This document shows positions 10,531 through 22,220 of a DNA stretch of 64,000 nt, piece by piece. Within the stretch, counting starts at the first letter, position 1, and every line of letters begins with the position of its first letter. The notes under the pieces are model-generated. The model did not search any database. It saw only the letters and a program-made list of their open reading frames with translations, and was not told the origin of the DNA. Source of the DNA: Asterella californica (Eukaryota; Streptophyta; Marchantiopsida; Marchantiales; Aytoniaceae); assembly GCA_036924285.1 (NCBI GenBank), contig JAYKYS010000004.1, forward strand, positions 12,556,001-12,620,000. The letters run 5' to 3'. The position numbers were made by a program, and so were the translations under genes.

Positions 10531-11694
10531 TCACAAGAAGTCGTAACGGGATCGCTTCAGAAGAGTGACTGGTGTTTCCAACAGAGAAGATGTAGTAGCT
10601 GCTTCCTTGGGTGGAAGACTAGAATGGTGTCTTCTCTCGACTGGAGGCTGTTTCCGTGAGACAGGGGCTGCCGTAGTCGGTGGAGGAAGTTGTTGTACTA
10701 TCTTCCGTCGCTTCTCCAGCTCTTCTTGCATGATCGCTTCAACTTCTTGTCTAATGTCAGGAGCAAAGTACTTCGGATCTTCTCGGTCGTAAGTAGGAGA
10801 AGAAGGTCGCTCAGGGGAAGATGACCTCTCCTTTCGCTGCTTCTTCTTCTTGATCTCCTTCTGACGAGATTCTGACTTCCCTTTGCTTCTGGTACTTACT
10901 TTGAACACTGCTTCATCCAAGACTTCTTCTGGAGGCCAACTGTCTGAATCCGGGCTAGGGCTCCAAACAGTGCCATCTGCCAAAGTGAAAGAAGAAGCTG
11001 CCTCAAGTGACTTCGTCTTCTGAGCTGCAGTCGTCTTCTGCAGCTGAGGTTCCTTTCCTTCGCGCTTCTCGGGATCTGTTCGTCTTCCTCGATATGGAGA
11101 CAATCCGTACAATCTCAAGGATCTTCTTCTTCTACCGTGATGTGCTGTACCACTGCTAGCTCGAGTTTAGAAGCTAATGCGGCTTCTGCAGGAGGCGTGG
11201 TCTCTGCAAATCTAACCATTTGTCGTGGTCGTAAGGTCTGAGGACAATTTCTTGTGAAATGACCTGTTTCCTTACAGCTCCCACACAAGGGCACTTGCCC
11301 AATCTGTCTTCTCGGATGAGGACAGGTGGACCACCAGTGTCCTGTCTCTCCACAATTACTGCACGCTCCAGGAAGAGGGTTTAGAGGTCGTTGTGATGAA
11401 GAAGGTTGCCAGGGCGTCCTGGTCTGTACATTACTAGCTCTATCCCTAGGTACATAACGATTATATTGGGCGGGAGGAGTAGGAGTGAAAGGTTGTATCG
11501 TCTCGATCCTATAGCAGGTTTCCCCACTAGGATCGTGTAGATATTCCTCATCGTCTTCTTCCCAGCCTGCCCAATTGACAGCTTGGTCTTGCATACACTG
11601 ATCTCTAGTATGCCCGGAAGAGTTACAAAGATTGCACCAAAGGTTTGGCCGGGAAGCCGTAGGTTGCTTCCGCTTGTCCTTCTGGTTCAGAAGA
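10531..11694 (-). pseudogene. Zinc-knuckle region of element A (family II gag C-terminus)
   Basis: Two CCHC knuckles are clear (CSNCGETGHWWSTC, CGSCKETGHFTRNC). A third can be read close to the right end (compare CNLCNSSGHTRDQC in copy B). A basic, Lys/Glu-rich hinge follows (10531-11118). Copy B matches throughout, with a few indels. At 11694 similarity to copy B stops abruptly and gag of another family begins, in a different frame. Confidence 0.75.
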
Positions 11695-13656
11695 TGCTAC
11701 CTTCACTAAGGCTTCGGTAGTAGCTCTAGCCCAATGTCCTCTAGTGTAATGGCTAGGGACCTTGTCATCGTTATCATCCTCAAATCGAACCTTGCGGTTG
11801 ATGCAGCATTGAGCTAGTTCTAACTCTTCCTCTCTTGATATCCTTGTGTCTAATGCATTAGACACAGCGGTTTCTCCTACAAATTGTCTTTTTCGTTTGA
11901 TGGTGTCAATAATGACATCATGAAACTCCCTCTTGGCAATCCCAAGAACCTCTCGCAAAGTAAACTCGATCTTGGCATTGAGTACTCTCTCTTCTAGTAC
12001 TCCTTTCAGATCCGTAGCAGCTTCAATATCAGACTGAAGCTTGTATGAAGGAGATTTACCTTTCTCCTTACCTCTGCTCTTCTCTGACTTCTCGGGAGTA
12101 GAGGATATGACCTCTTTCATAGTCTCCTCTGGTAGAGACATAATCTCCGGTCTGAACTTTTCCCCTCTTGTTTGTCTCTTGAGAGCTGTTCTCTCTTCGC
12201 TAGGGCCTGCTTCATCTCGTTTGCGCTTCTCCTCCATGAGAGCCTCATGTTGACTCTTCGCCAAATAAGCATGTACAGACATTGTATCCACGGGATCATC
12301 CCATCCAGTAGCACCCTTGATTGTCGTGGTTGTTCTGAGCAACTCCTCCCTTGCCATTTTCCCGTTTTTGTTTGTGCTTACCGCGTGACTCCACATATCA
12401 TGAGTATCTCCATGCTTCTTAGAAGCACGTCTTTCTCGTACTACCTCAACTCCATAAGTAGCGACTTCTACCGACGCAGTAGCATGCTGAGATAGATACT
12501 CCTCCAGTACTTGCTTCATTCCTCCTTTCCCGAAGTTGGTTCTAAGAATCTCTCCATTATCTTTCAGAGCAATCTTTCCTTCCTTCCAATAGACTACTCC
12601 ATCTCGTAGAATTTTGACAAAATCACCACACTCTCTTCGAGCATGATCAGAACTATCACACCAAATGCATCTCTGTACATAATCTTGCTTAGGAGCAAGT
12701 TTGGTATCATGTGCTCCTCCTTTCTCTTCCAGCCTTGCTAACTTGATCTGCAAGTCCCTCATCCTTTTTATCAACTCTTCCATAGCATCTCTTTGCGGTG
12801 AAACTTTCGGGACAAGAATAGTAGGAAGTGGAACTTGAGGTACATGCACAATAGGTGCTTGCACATTGGGTACCATTGGTTGTCTACGAGGTACTATGAT
12901 CGGTGGTGGTCTCTCTTCTTGTCTTACCACCACCTTCCCTCTCCGGTACTCTCGTTTGGCAAGTACACTCACTGCTTCAGAGACTTTTCTCCAGTCAGTC
13001 GTGAGTCCGTTGTCTTCGATCCTATCTTCCAGAAGCAGCTCCAATTCCCTTTGTAATTCATTGTTGACTGCTTGCAAAAACAACTCCACCTTGTCGTTCT
13101 CCAATGTGAGCTTCTCCATCCGAGACAACTGAAGGAATTGTCTCTAATACTCCCGAAATAGCTCTGTGGCAACAAGCCCTTTGTTGGGTTTGTTTACCCA
13201 CTCCATGAATGACTTCTTAGTCACTCGGTCTGCATCTTCTAAAGAATACTCTTCTTTTAGCTGAAGAGTAAATCCTTCCCACGTAGCACCATGAGATCGG
13301 ATGATGTCCTTCATGTGCTCTCGTAGTTCAGGTACGACAGCAAGCGCAAATGTACTCACCATCTCTCTTTCAGGCACCTTGCTCAACTCCATCTCTCGGG
13401 AATAGTACTTTAGGTACTTGGATATGTTCTTTCCGTCAAACTGATCTAGCAACCCCACAACAGATTGCAAGGCTTTAGTAGCCATTGCTTCTTTCCGTTC
13501 AGTGGCTTGTTGTTGTTGCATTACCAACGCGAATGCCTCAAGCAATCGCATATCAGACCGTGAAAGCTTGGTCACCTTTGGAGCCTCTCCAGACGTAGAA
13601 GCCTCATCTACGTAATGACCCAACCCTTCAACGTCCATGGTGGCAAAACCGCACAC
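11623..13656 (-). pseudogene. Gag of family III joined to element A
   Basis: The ORF runs from an ATG at 13656 with one in-frame TAG at 13144 (FREY-stop-RQFLQLSRMEKL) and then stays open to 11623. Gag features: REMELSKVPEREMVSTFALA, TWEGFTLQLKEEYSLEDADR, a coiled KMRDLQIKLARLEEK-like stretch, and one knuckle (CIWCDSSDHARREC). It matches E5 gag fragments at 53.99-55.63 kb but not family II gag at 62.9-64.0 kb. The last 24 codons are out-of-frame family II sequence. Family III protease should follow HWARATTEALVKV, as it does in E5, but is absent. Confidence 0.75.
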
Positions 13657-15300
13657 GTACCTCTCACCCCAGACTTTTCACGTCGAGTTCACCAGCTATC
13701 GTATAATGTGTTTTTCTGTCTAGGAATACACTGGGTATATGGCTGTGCAGAGGTATGTGGATTGACAAGGTTGGATCTAGATCTGGATGTTTCCACTCAA
13801 ATGTTTCACTATCTACTCTTCTAGCCCGAGTGACCTTGTATATGCTCGGCTCAAGTTTACAGTGTGCTAGATCCAAGGTTACGTATAGGTTGCATAAACT
13901 TGTGTTACAAACAGATCTAACTAAAAGTACTCAGCTCTGTACTATCTAACTGAAGTTATTCCTCTATATCACTGGAAGCATGACTTCTGAAATAGCTCCC
14001 CAGCGACGCTAACTGCCCATCAATCCAACTATCACAACTTCATAGTACAACCAGAAGATGTTATAAGATCACTCAATCAACTTGATAGAGTATCGATACA
14101 ACTTGCTGTACACCCTGGTCTATCAAGCATTCCAGCAAGGTAAAGCATGCATGCTTCAAGGCACTACTCAGATCTCAATATAGCACCAACAGCGGTAATA
14201 CCTGGCAGCTCCGAGAACCCAAACAACGGCTTAAGATTCATGACGACTCCGTTCTCCTTCATCACCAAGAGCTGAATTCAGCCCCCACACCATCCAATGT
14301 CGAGTTGTATGCAGGCATGGCAGTTTCAGCAACAAACTCCTCTCCAAATTGTTCAAAAATGACCAAAATGACAATAGATGATATCGAAAAACCTGAAATT
14401 GCTAATAACAGAAGTATCTTCGAACTTTGAGACCTTAGTCCTCCCAAACCAGTCGACCAATGATGATCAAACTTCACATGAAGCTTGATTGGACCCTTCA
14501 CTCCTACCCTGAACAATTTTAAGGTCGAAATCTTAAACCAATTCTCAGATATGGATCAAACCGTAATCTGTGCTAACTTCAGAGCTTTACAGACCCATGT
14601 ACATTTGATCCAAGATTCTGAACAAACTACTAGACCATTTGAGGTGAAACTTCCCAAGTATCTTACTGATAAGACATGCTTCAATCCTGGAAAGTTTCAC
14701 TCAGAAATTCGAGACAGAACTTAAGCAATAGCAAACTATCCATGACTATCACAGTTCGCTGTTCCCGCCTTATCACGTCTGCACTTCTCAACTTCAATCG
14801 GTCGGTTCAGAATCCAAATCGATCAAGAACCCGATGAAATTGATATCAAAACGACCAGCACGTCGTCAGCTCTCCAACCCAACAGACATCTCTTCAAAAC
14901 TCTTCGCGAGTCTCTCGGAATAACCAGAAACGTAGCAGTAGGTACGAATTTCACCCCCCTCCACTCAATCGATCATAACGCGCTCATCCCTCCATGAAAT
15001 CGACCGATTCTTCAGCCCAGATTGTAGCCCCGGTCAAGAGCTCTCCAACCATACCCTTCGTTTCGCAAATGGCCCTCCGAAGCCTCCAGAAACCACAGAA
15101 ACGTCGCGAGGATCAGCTAGAACATCATTGGTCCAAAAGTGGACCAATAAGAGCAAAAAGATCTTTACTTTTGTCTTTTCTCCACTCAACTTTTTCCTCT
15201 AGAATGAATTTTTACTCCCAAGGAGACACAAGACATCAACAAGACTCTAAGACTTCAGAAAATCCTTGAGACATGTCGAAGGATTCTTTGCGGTCCGTAT
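13657..15300. other. Leader region upstream of family III gag
   Basis: No convincing coding sequence. On the minus strand this is the untranslated leader between the micro-ORFs (15.3-15.8 kb) and gag. One hydrophobic ORF (14262-14516, minus) contains ISGFSISSIVILVIF but matches nothing I recognise and may be chance. Confidence 0.4.
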
Positions 15301-15344
15301 CTACACAGAAGCGCTCAACCAGAATGAAACTAGTGAGTCGCAGA

Positions 15345-15548
15345 CTAATACAACGTCAATATTACAACCTGGAAACGTTCTACAATAAAAGATACAACAA
15401 AAAGAAATGGTGAAGCTATCACTCGATTGTAATATTCTTGCCCGAAGTTTCTCACGATCCAAGCCCCATGATTGATCTTCGGTCTGCAATGACACCGGAC
15501 ATCGACCCAAAGGTTGAAAGGAACGTTCGATGGATAGTTGAGATCCAT
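15345..15548 (-). CDS. Leader micro-ORF, second of a tandem pair
   Basis: ATG-initiated, 67 residues. NFGQEYYNRV and a hydrophobic C-terminus ending VVILTLY align without gaps to YFGDEFMGRV and MTVYILL of the ORF just upstream (15555-15779), with an aromatic-hydrophobic N-terminal strand and a Cys-His pair. The two look like diverged duplicates. Function unknown. Confidence 0.4.
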   Translation of the reverse strand: MDLNYPSNVPFNLWVDVRCHCRPKINHGAWIVRNFGQEYYNRVIASPFLFVVSFIVERFQVVILTLY

Positions 15549-15554
15549 TGTTCC

Positions 15555-15779
15555 TCACAACAAAATGTACACCGTCATATCCCAAGTCTCTCCGTATGTT
15601 ACGATCGGAAGGATTACCGGAAGTTGTAGCTCCATCACTCTTCCCATGAATTCATCGCCAAAGTATGCAACTAACCACTGTCGAAAGTGATCACGGTGGA
15701 TGCAATGAAGCTTGATGTGAAACGAATTCGGGAAAGGAAGATCCGGAGCCGATAACACACCTCCGTCCATAACCACCAC
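15555..15779 (-). CDS. Leader micro-ORF, first of a tandem pair
   Basis: 74 residues, or 71 from the second ATG. The end, ILPIVTYGETWDMTVYILL, is strikingly like VYPVVTYDAFEVILYILFT of the E1 micro-ORF. The preceding FGDEF..RV block resembles LGGERANAML in E1. As in E1 and E3, it sits between LTR-like sequence and gag on the gag strand. I infer a conserved leader peptide or a translation-control uORF. No known domain. Confidence 0.45.
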   Translation of the reverse strand: MVVMDGGVLSAPDLPFPNSFHIKLHCIHRDHFRQWLVAYFGDEFMGRVMELQLPVILPIVTYGETWDMTVYILL

Positions 15780-16117
15780 TCCTGCAGTTCTTCACCCCTC
15801 CATGCAGACCACTGAGAACCCTCACGAATCACCCGTTGAGAGAGAATGTCGTATGAACCTTCGACCCACCATTTTATACACAATGCGGCGACAAGGATCA
15901 CTGAAGTGAACGTGCACAGATCGATGACTTGGCACGTTTCTCTACCGTGCGATCACTTAACCAGCTAATCACAAACGTGACACTCATCACACCGTTCGGC
16001 GAGTTACGCGATACGGTTCACGAAACACAGAAAAGAAACACAACATAGGTTACACAAGAATTTCACACAGGAGCCGAACCACAACACGACAGCGTGCGGT
16101 TGGTATCCACAAAGACA

Positions 16118-16310
16118 CTATCTTCTCGGAAGATGTCCGTCTTCCGGCTTCGGAAGAAGTCAACTTCTCATTTCAAAAAAATTTCTTAAGATCATTTTCT
16201 CTCTAAGCAAGGTGTAATCTTAAGAAATAAGGCTACTTCAATTACATAGATATGTTATTAACTTTAAAAATTTCGAAAAATCTCCAATCCTGCAGAATGT
16301 GAGCACCACA
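16118..16310 (-). repeat. LTR 5' end related to the family II LTR
   Basis: The minus strand begins TGTGGTGCTCACA at 16310 and for about 190 bases follows the family II LTR start (roughly three quarters of bases match by eye, including TCTTAAGATTAC and GAAGTTGACTTCTTC). It then diverges completely. This is the probable U3 start of the element that supplied the family III gag. Its other boundary is not visible, though a TATAAAA lies near 15885 on the same strand. Confidence 0.55.
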
Positions 16311-16359
16311 ACCAATGAAGGATTCTGAAAGATCAAAAGGAAAGTCCACAACTTCATGT

Positions 16360-17600
16360 TATAAGATTGATTTTTATAGAAGCGATCAGAGCGGAAGGAT
16401 GACATGCCACTACGATTTATTTGTAACAAGTAGGATCAACAAAAGCTGCTCAAAGAGTTTCACAAAAGCTTATGGGTTGGACATCGAGGGATTTGGACCA
16501 TCTTTACCAAGCTGAAGGAACGATACTGATGGAAGAACATGTACAGATATGTTGTATTTTTCATAAAATCTTGTTTAACATGTCAAATGTACTCGAACAT
16601 CTGACATCACGACGAGTTAGATCCAACTTATCCATTGGTGATTCATTTCAAGTGGATCGTAGACTTGGTGATTATGCCGGTTGAGTTACGACAAATGAGA
16701 TATTTGGCGCTTGCTTGAGAGGATTTGTCGAATCAGATTGAAGGAAGGGCGCTTCGGACGAAGTCGATAGGAAGGATTTGTTTGTTTTTTTGGAGGAGGT
16801 TGTTTGTAGAAAGGGGTTCTTGGGAAAGATTATTGTGGATCGAGGAGAGCTGGATGCGCACGTGACTCGTGATTTCTTTGCAAGGTATGGGGTGAAGTTG
16901 TCGCTTACAACTATCTACAATCTTGAAGGAAGACGAAAAGCAAACGTGGTCATCCGCTCATTGTGAAAGCTTAGGTGAAAGCTTGCAACGAAAGACTGCA
17001 CGAGTGATGTCGACTCTTATCATTTGTCTTATGGATTGATGGTACGACGCACAGTTCAGTGACATGATACATGCATGTGGAGCTGATGACGGATCAAAAA
17101 CCTATCATGCTTGTGGATGAACATGTTCTGACATGGAGTGTGTTATCTTGGGAAGATATTCTGACAAGAGAGGAACTTTTGGCAATTCAAATTCGCCAAC
17201 TAGAACAAAGACTCGAGGATGTCGATATTGCCTTAGATAGATTAAAGATGACACGATTGAGGAACAACGTAAGGTGCGATGAGCAACATCAGCTGAGGCA
17301 TCAAGAGATCAAAGAGGATGATTGGGTTCTTATCTACGATAATAGTCTAGACAAGAATGGTGGTTTGGAGCATATGTGGTAGATAACGTGTTTGACAACG
17401 ATATATACGGATTATGAGAGCTCTATAGAGCAAAGCTGAAGATATAAGTGACGGATAAACGAGTGAAGATCTTCAAATGACGAGATGAAGATATGGATCT
17501 CGAGGATCTTGAAATTGAGTTTGAATTTAAGGATATCGAGGATGAGAGCGATGAGGATGGACCAAGAGAAAATGACTGGGCTATGAAAATTTGACACATG
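16360..17600 (+). pseudogene. Family III integrase remnant, forward strand
   Basis: A decayed plus-strand integrase. HHDELDPTYPLVIHFKWIVD starts at about 16609, then MRYLALA-stop-EDLSNQIEGRALRTK, then FLGKIIVDRGELDAHVTRDF (DRGE, core Asp), then LTREELLAIQIRQLEQRLED (17.15 kb), then a WVLIYDNSLDK end. A short acidic tail (DLEDLEIEFEFKD) follows. The same family appears in E5 (compare PVELMLRQKLIMP at 50.66 kb). Several stops and frame changes. No RT precedes it. Confidence 0.7.
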
Positions 17601-17639
17601 TCCATTTTCACTGATGTAGTACTGCTTGCTGATGGAGCA

Positions 17640-17900
17640 CTTTTTTGCTGATGTGGCACTTTTTTTATATATTTTGGTTCAAAACACTTGTGTGCAAAGT
17701 TTCCATACATCTGAAGTCTGGTTGTAATTTTTGTGTATAAAGATAAAATTACTCAAGGGTTGGATTGGACATTTGACACTCAGCGTTGTTGTTCTTCTTT
17801 CTCGACCGCACATACTTTTCTACAGCTAGATACCTCGCGTATCATATCTTTCACATCTTATGATAGACAACGCTTGTACTCTTGAAACCATACTTTCACT
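17640..17900. other. Non-coding stretch after the integrase remnant
   Basis: No coding signal. It contains three short near-repeats (GATGTGGCACTTTTTT-like, 17612-17665) and is AT-rich. It probably belongs to the 3' end of the decayed family III element. Confidence 0.3.
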
Positions 17901-18950
17901 TCGTCGTTGTGTGTCACCAGCTCAGCACAAAACTTTACAATGAATGTGACCTCCATCAAGTTGTTATCGAAGTACAAGACCTCCCTCTCATTCATGAGTG
18001 TCTCATGGAAGAAAGCACCACGCTGAAGAAATCCACCACTTGGTCTCTCTTCGAGAAGTTCTTGATAATCTTCTTGCAGACAGACGATTGTTTGCTATAC
18101 AACTATACATTGATCTCTAGTCCTACAATCCCGACGAAACTCCAACATATAATCCTCGTATTGACATTAGTTGCATGCTTCGTCGACTCGATTTACTTTT
18201 CCCAAGTTCTAGTAACTGCTCTTTTTCCTTCTCTGTCACAGTGTAAAACTTGAAGGACACTGCCTCATCCTTCTACGCTAGTTCTGTCAGGTTCGGTTGG
18301 TCCGAACTTTAGTCGCCAACATTGGTTGAAAATCTATGACATCAAAACTGAGAAAGACAAACATCAGCTACCAAGAAGGGTATGCCAAGTACTTCTCATT
18401 CTCAAGTCTCCCAGGTGGTACTTTATATGCTCCCCAATATACATTAACACGAGTAGAATCAATGCTCTTCATCACATTCACAAAATCTGTCTCTTGTTGA
18501 CCGTAGTTCATGACGAGGACGACTACATAGCCCTTGGTTGTCGAACCACTACTTACAATCACTAGAAATACTTTGAATTCTAGCACACCTTATCACACAA
18601 TGTCTGTGTCTGCAAGGTCTAAAAAAATGAGTAGGCAATCATACTGCTCCGCAAATGATAGCTCCCAAACTATAATGTACTGGTCACATGGTTGACAACA
18701 ACAAGTTTCCTCCTTCTACTCGGCTCACATCCCATCTTGAGTAGATAGAATCTATGAAGAACACTTATAATAATTGTCGAGAGTTTTTCAAATACTTCCC
18801 TTTGTCCTTGCCAGCCGGTGGCTTTAGGCCTTTGTCAATCTTCACTTTCTTGTCAAGCACATGGAGAAGCATCGCACCATGATTGTGTCATCCATGTTGT
18901 ATTTCTTCGCAATTTCAAGCCAAGAGTTTTAGTTTTGAAGTAAATCTCAA
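17900..18950 (-). other. Unresolved decayed coding-like region
   Basis: The minus strand holds several protein-like fragments in different frames: SWLEIAKKYNMDD and DKKVKIDKGLKPPAGKDKGK (18.75-18.93 kb), a 72-residue piece (18368-18586) with SIDSTRVNVYWGAYKV, and FYTVTEKEKEQLLELGKSK (18.2 kb). I cannot identify the source. The 72-residue piece has a faint resemblance to an actin-depolymerising-factor homology strand pattern, which I do not trust. It could be a dead host gene or an unrecognised element. Confidence 0.25.
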
Positions 18951-19089
18951 TCTAAAATATAGTGACATCTATTCTGACAATTTGTCTTTGGAGCAAGACT
19001 TCCAATAAAAGATTGCAGCACTTGCATTAATCCATTGACACTCATTATAGTGGGATATATCTCCTATTTTTTGTGCTATTACTTGAGTC

Positions 19090-19440
19090 CTAGCATACGT
19101 GAGTCTCGGTCTCATTATTCTATGATGTTGAATGTTGAACTTCAGATCGTGTCATGAAGTTCATCATGGGCACCTCGGGTCTCAGCATACACGAGTATTG
19201 GGTTAGTGTTTTTAATATTGAATGTTGAACTTTGGACACATCCGAAGTTCATCATGGTCACTCCAGGTCTCAGCATATGCGAGTCTCTGTCCATTGTTCT
19301 ATGATGAATAATGTTGAACTTTGAGATGTGTCTCAGAGTTCATCATGGATACCTCGAGTTCTAACATACATGAATCTCGGTATATTTTCTATGGTGTTGA
19401 ATGTTGAACTTCAAGACGTCTCACGAAGTTCAAAATGGAA
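19090..19440. repeat. Four-copy tandem repeat, about 91 bp, each with an inverted pair
   Basis: Units begin near 19090, 19181, 19269 and 19361 (spacing 91, 88, 92). Each starts CT(C/A)AGCATA..CGAG-like and contains TGTTGAACTT followed 15-20 bases later by an AGTTCA block, so each unit could form a small hairpin. Copies are diverged. No coding potential. Confidence 0.7.
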
Positions 19441-20950
19441 GGCACTTACTATGTTCTAACATTGTCACTGTTGTTGTCTCTGTTTGGTACAAGGAGGTAT
19501 ATGAGTCTTGGCTAGTCTAGCATTTGAGTATTAGATCTTCTTCACAGTGTCAAGTTTGAAGTTCTTGTTTGTACTACTAGTTGGTCTAATATGTCATGTC
19601 AGTTTAGCACCTCGGCTAGGTTGACCGAGTGCGGAGTGGCTAATCTCGATAGGACCGTTAGTGCCGTTAGAGCGAGTTTTTGGGATGACCCACTAGAGGT
19701 ATATTTCGCAGGTAGGGCTTGGAGGCCTTAGTTCTTCAAGTTGAGCCTTCAAGCTCCTAACTATGATGGATAGTCTTGGTGAGTGCAATTTGGAGTCTCT
19801 GCGAGCACATAGTGGATTTGGCTCGACTTTAGTGATTCTTTAGTACCCGTTGACATGATGGAGTGAGTACATACCGTTTATCACTCGAAGAACTCAAATT
19901 GCGAGGTCTGATTGAGAGGTTCAGGTCGTGGATTTCTGCCCGTGGTATCTCCGGAGTTTGCAGATCGTTGGTATTTTTGATTCGCGGATGCGCGCGTGCA
20001 TGAAGTGATTCTTTTTTATTGTGTGATTGATCGATGTGTAGATTACTAATGTTCGAACCTGTTTTCGGTCAGATTTGATGGTGAGGTAGTGCGGAAGCGC
20101 TGCTGGAATTTCCTGTCACAAATTTTGATGTCAATTTGAGATCGGCAGAAGTGCGTCGACGGACGTCAGGTTGGCGTGAGTCTGCAATTTCTGGTGCTGA
20201 AGAGTGCCGTAGGTGCGCGCTGTGATATGTTTTTATAACATATATGTCTAACGATATGTTTTTATATCAACTTAATAGGGATTTCAGACAACTCCTTTAC
20301 TAATACAAGTGGAAAGATTTGTAAATTGTACACTTCACGTGAAATCACATTCTGCTGACTTTCATGAACAAATTCATCAACTTATTACATTTACTGTATC
20401 TATTTTTCTCTACACGATAACACTATTATTAATAGATCATAATGGTTTTCTCTTCAAACTCAAACTTGCATACATGAGGACAAACGGTTATATCGAACCT
20501 AGATAGAAATCATCAAAACTAAGAATAGACATAATTACAAACCCTTTTTTATTTCAAGAGACATGTGACTTTGGCAAGGTAGCATTAGAGGATGAAGAAA
20601 ATAGACTTTATGTCAAGTTTATGAATCAAATGATTTGAGAATTATTGAGTCTTACTGGATTTCAGCCACATAAAGCACATAAGTAAGTTATTTTCACTTT
20701 GATCCGTATTGTAACACAAGTTCTATAAAGAAGATTCTTATCATTGAACTTGCAAATCATCAAGTGTTGGTTGCTGGTGACTTTGAAAGTTCAGGATAGC
20801 TGCTCACAATCAAAAGGAGTGTACTTTTTGGAGCAAAACACTTTCTCTACAACAACTTGCTCTTTGATCTTTTTCACGTTTTCTCTGTGTCAAAAGATGA
20901 GGTATATTCAAAGTTCTATTCATTTCAAATATATGTTATGATATCATATG
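19441..20950. other. Gene-less sequence
   Basis: No ORF with recognisable content on either strand. Short direct repeats of ATATGTTTTTATA(A/T) occur at 20226-20270. Base composition becomes more AT-rich to the right. Confidence 0.4.
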
Positions 20951-20953
20951 CAT

Positions 20954-20999
20954 ATGATGAAGAAGGTAATACTTATTCAGGTATTACCTTCTTCATCAT
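20954..20999. repeat. Perfect 19-bp inverted repeat
   Basis: Arms 20954-20972 (ATGATGAAGAAGGTAATAC) and 20981-20999 are perfect reverse complements around an 8-base loop. It lies in AT-rich, gene-free DNA. It could extrude as a cruciform or be the end of a small foldback element. Confidence 0.85.
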
Positions 21000-21880
21000 C
21001 CAATGAAGTAACTTCTTGATTTCAGGAGACGTAAACTTAAGCTCCTAGTAAACCATTTTTAAAAAAGTTAGATAAATTTGGATGATAAGAAATTGTTGTC
21101 AAAAATATCTAGACAAGGACAATTAACACTGGAGTTGTTGAAAGATACTTTTGTTCACAAAAATATTTCAAATGGATTACATATAATAAATCAATAAATC
21201 ATATTTTTATTACAGTATTTATATATGTTATTATATACTTATTTTTCATAAAAGACTTATAACTTTAATAATAAGAATGGATATCTATGATATTTAATTA
21301 ACATTATTTTATATTACTATTACTATTACTATTATGATAATCATATCTCATATTACATTTTAAAAAAATGATTTCCAATTTTTTTAGAAAATTAAAAATG
21401 AAGAAATGTGAAATGGTGAATTTTGATGATAAAGCATTTATTAATCTCAACTACTTTAACACTTTGGCTGTAAAGTATGAAAATTAGATATTATTCTTGA
21501 TATATGATAAATTATCTCTCAACCCGAGAATGATTGAATTAAAAACACTACCCTTTCGAAAACTGACTAGTGTGACATATGAATACATCAACCATCCGAG
21601 ATATATATTAATTCCCTCCCTTTTAACTTTGTAAACTCCGTATCCACACTTGAGGGATCCTTTGCATGTTGGCAGTGCCTATTGAATTATACGTCATAGT
21701 GTATGGAAACCATGCATAGTTTCAGACTCTTTTATGTCAAAAATGTCTCTCTCTCTATTTTCTCAGTCCATTCTACTCTTTAGTTTCTAAAGTCCATTGT
21801 CCATGCAAGTACCAGTTATGACATTTACCTTGCATTTCTTCTCATTTTTGCCCTGCTCTAGCATAGTTTTTCGTTGATTG
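21000..21880. other. AT-rich gene-less sequence
   Basis: Very AT-rich (21160-21500), with a TTACTATTACTATTA microsatellite-like run near 21317-21333. No gene seen. Confidence 0.4.
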
Positions 21881-21884
21881 TAAA

Positions 21885-22220
21885 AACCGAAAGGGAAAGG
21901 GTGATATTCTGACGTGTAGTGTCTTTTAACGTATTACCAGAAGGTTAAGAAAAGGGAGGGACGAATGGAGCCACGGTGAAACCCGGAAAAGAGAGACGAA
22001 GGAGTTAAGATCCGGATAAATGGGTATCTCGATTCCATTTGCAAGCGTAGCTCGTTGGGCTATGCCTTAGATTATTGAAACCATAACCGGAAAGGAACGT
22101 TTTGTCGTGTAGCGAAACGGATGGAAAGGAAGGGATAGATCCGGATAATTCGAAAGACAACGAATAGCCCCGCAATTTCATTGCAAACGTATCTACTTGT
22201 TTTACATCCATTGGCTTTTC
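21885..22220. repeat. Purine-rich dispersed repeat, two partial units
   Basis: Two units carry the string CCGGAAA.G, GTCGTGTAGCG, AACGGA.GGA, and end in a (T)TTGCAA.CGTA block (22035 and 22185). A third copy lies in the DsbA-like/prefoldin intergenic region at 26950-27170, where TAGCCCCGCAATT is also shared. This may be a miniature element or a repeated promoter-type sequence. Confidence 0.55.

Noticed and set aside
10565..10792. Plus-strand ORFs opposite element A and B pol (also 11784, 61784, 60534-61133)
   Set aside because: Shadows of the pol coding strand. They recur only because the two elements are copies.
15870..15895. Primer-binding site next to TATAAAATGG
   Set aside because: TGGTGGGTCGAAGG does not match any tRNA 3' end I can recall. 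The TATAAAA may simply be an LTR promoter.
18368..18586. Actin-depolymerising-factor-like exon
   Set aside because: Resemblance is limited to a vague strand pattern, no diagnostic residues are present, and the neighbouring fragments do not extend the domain.
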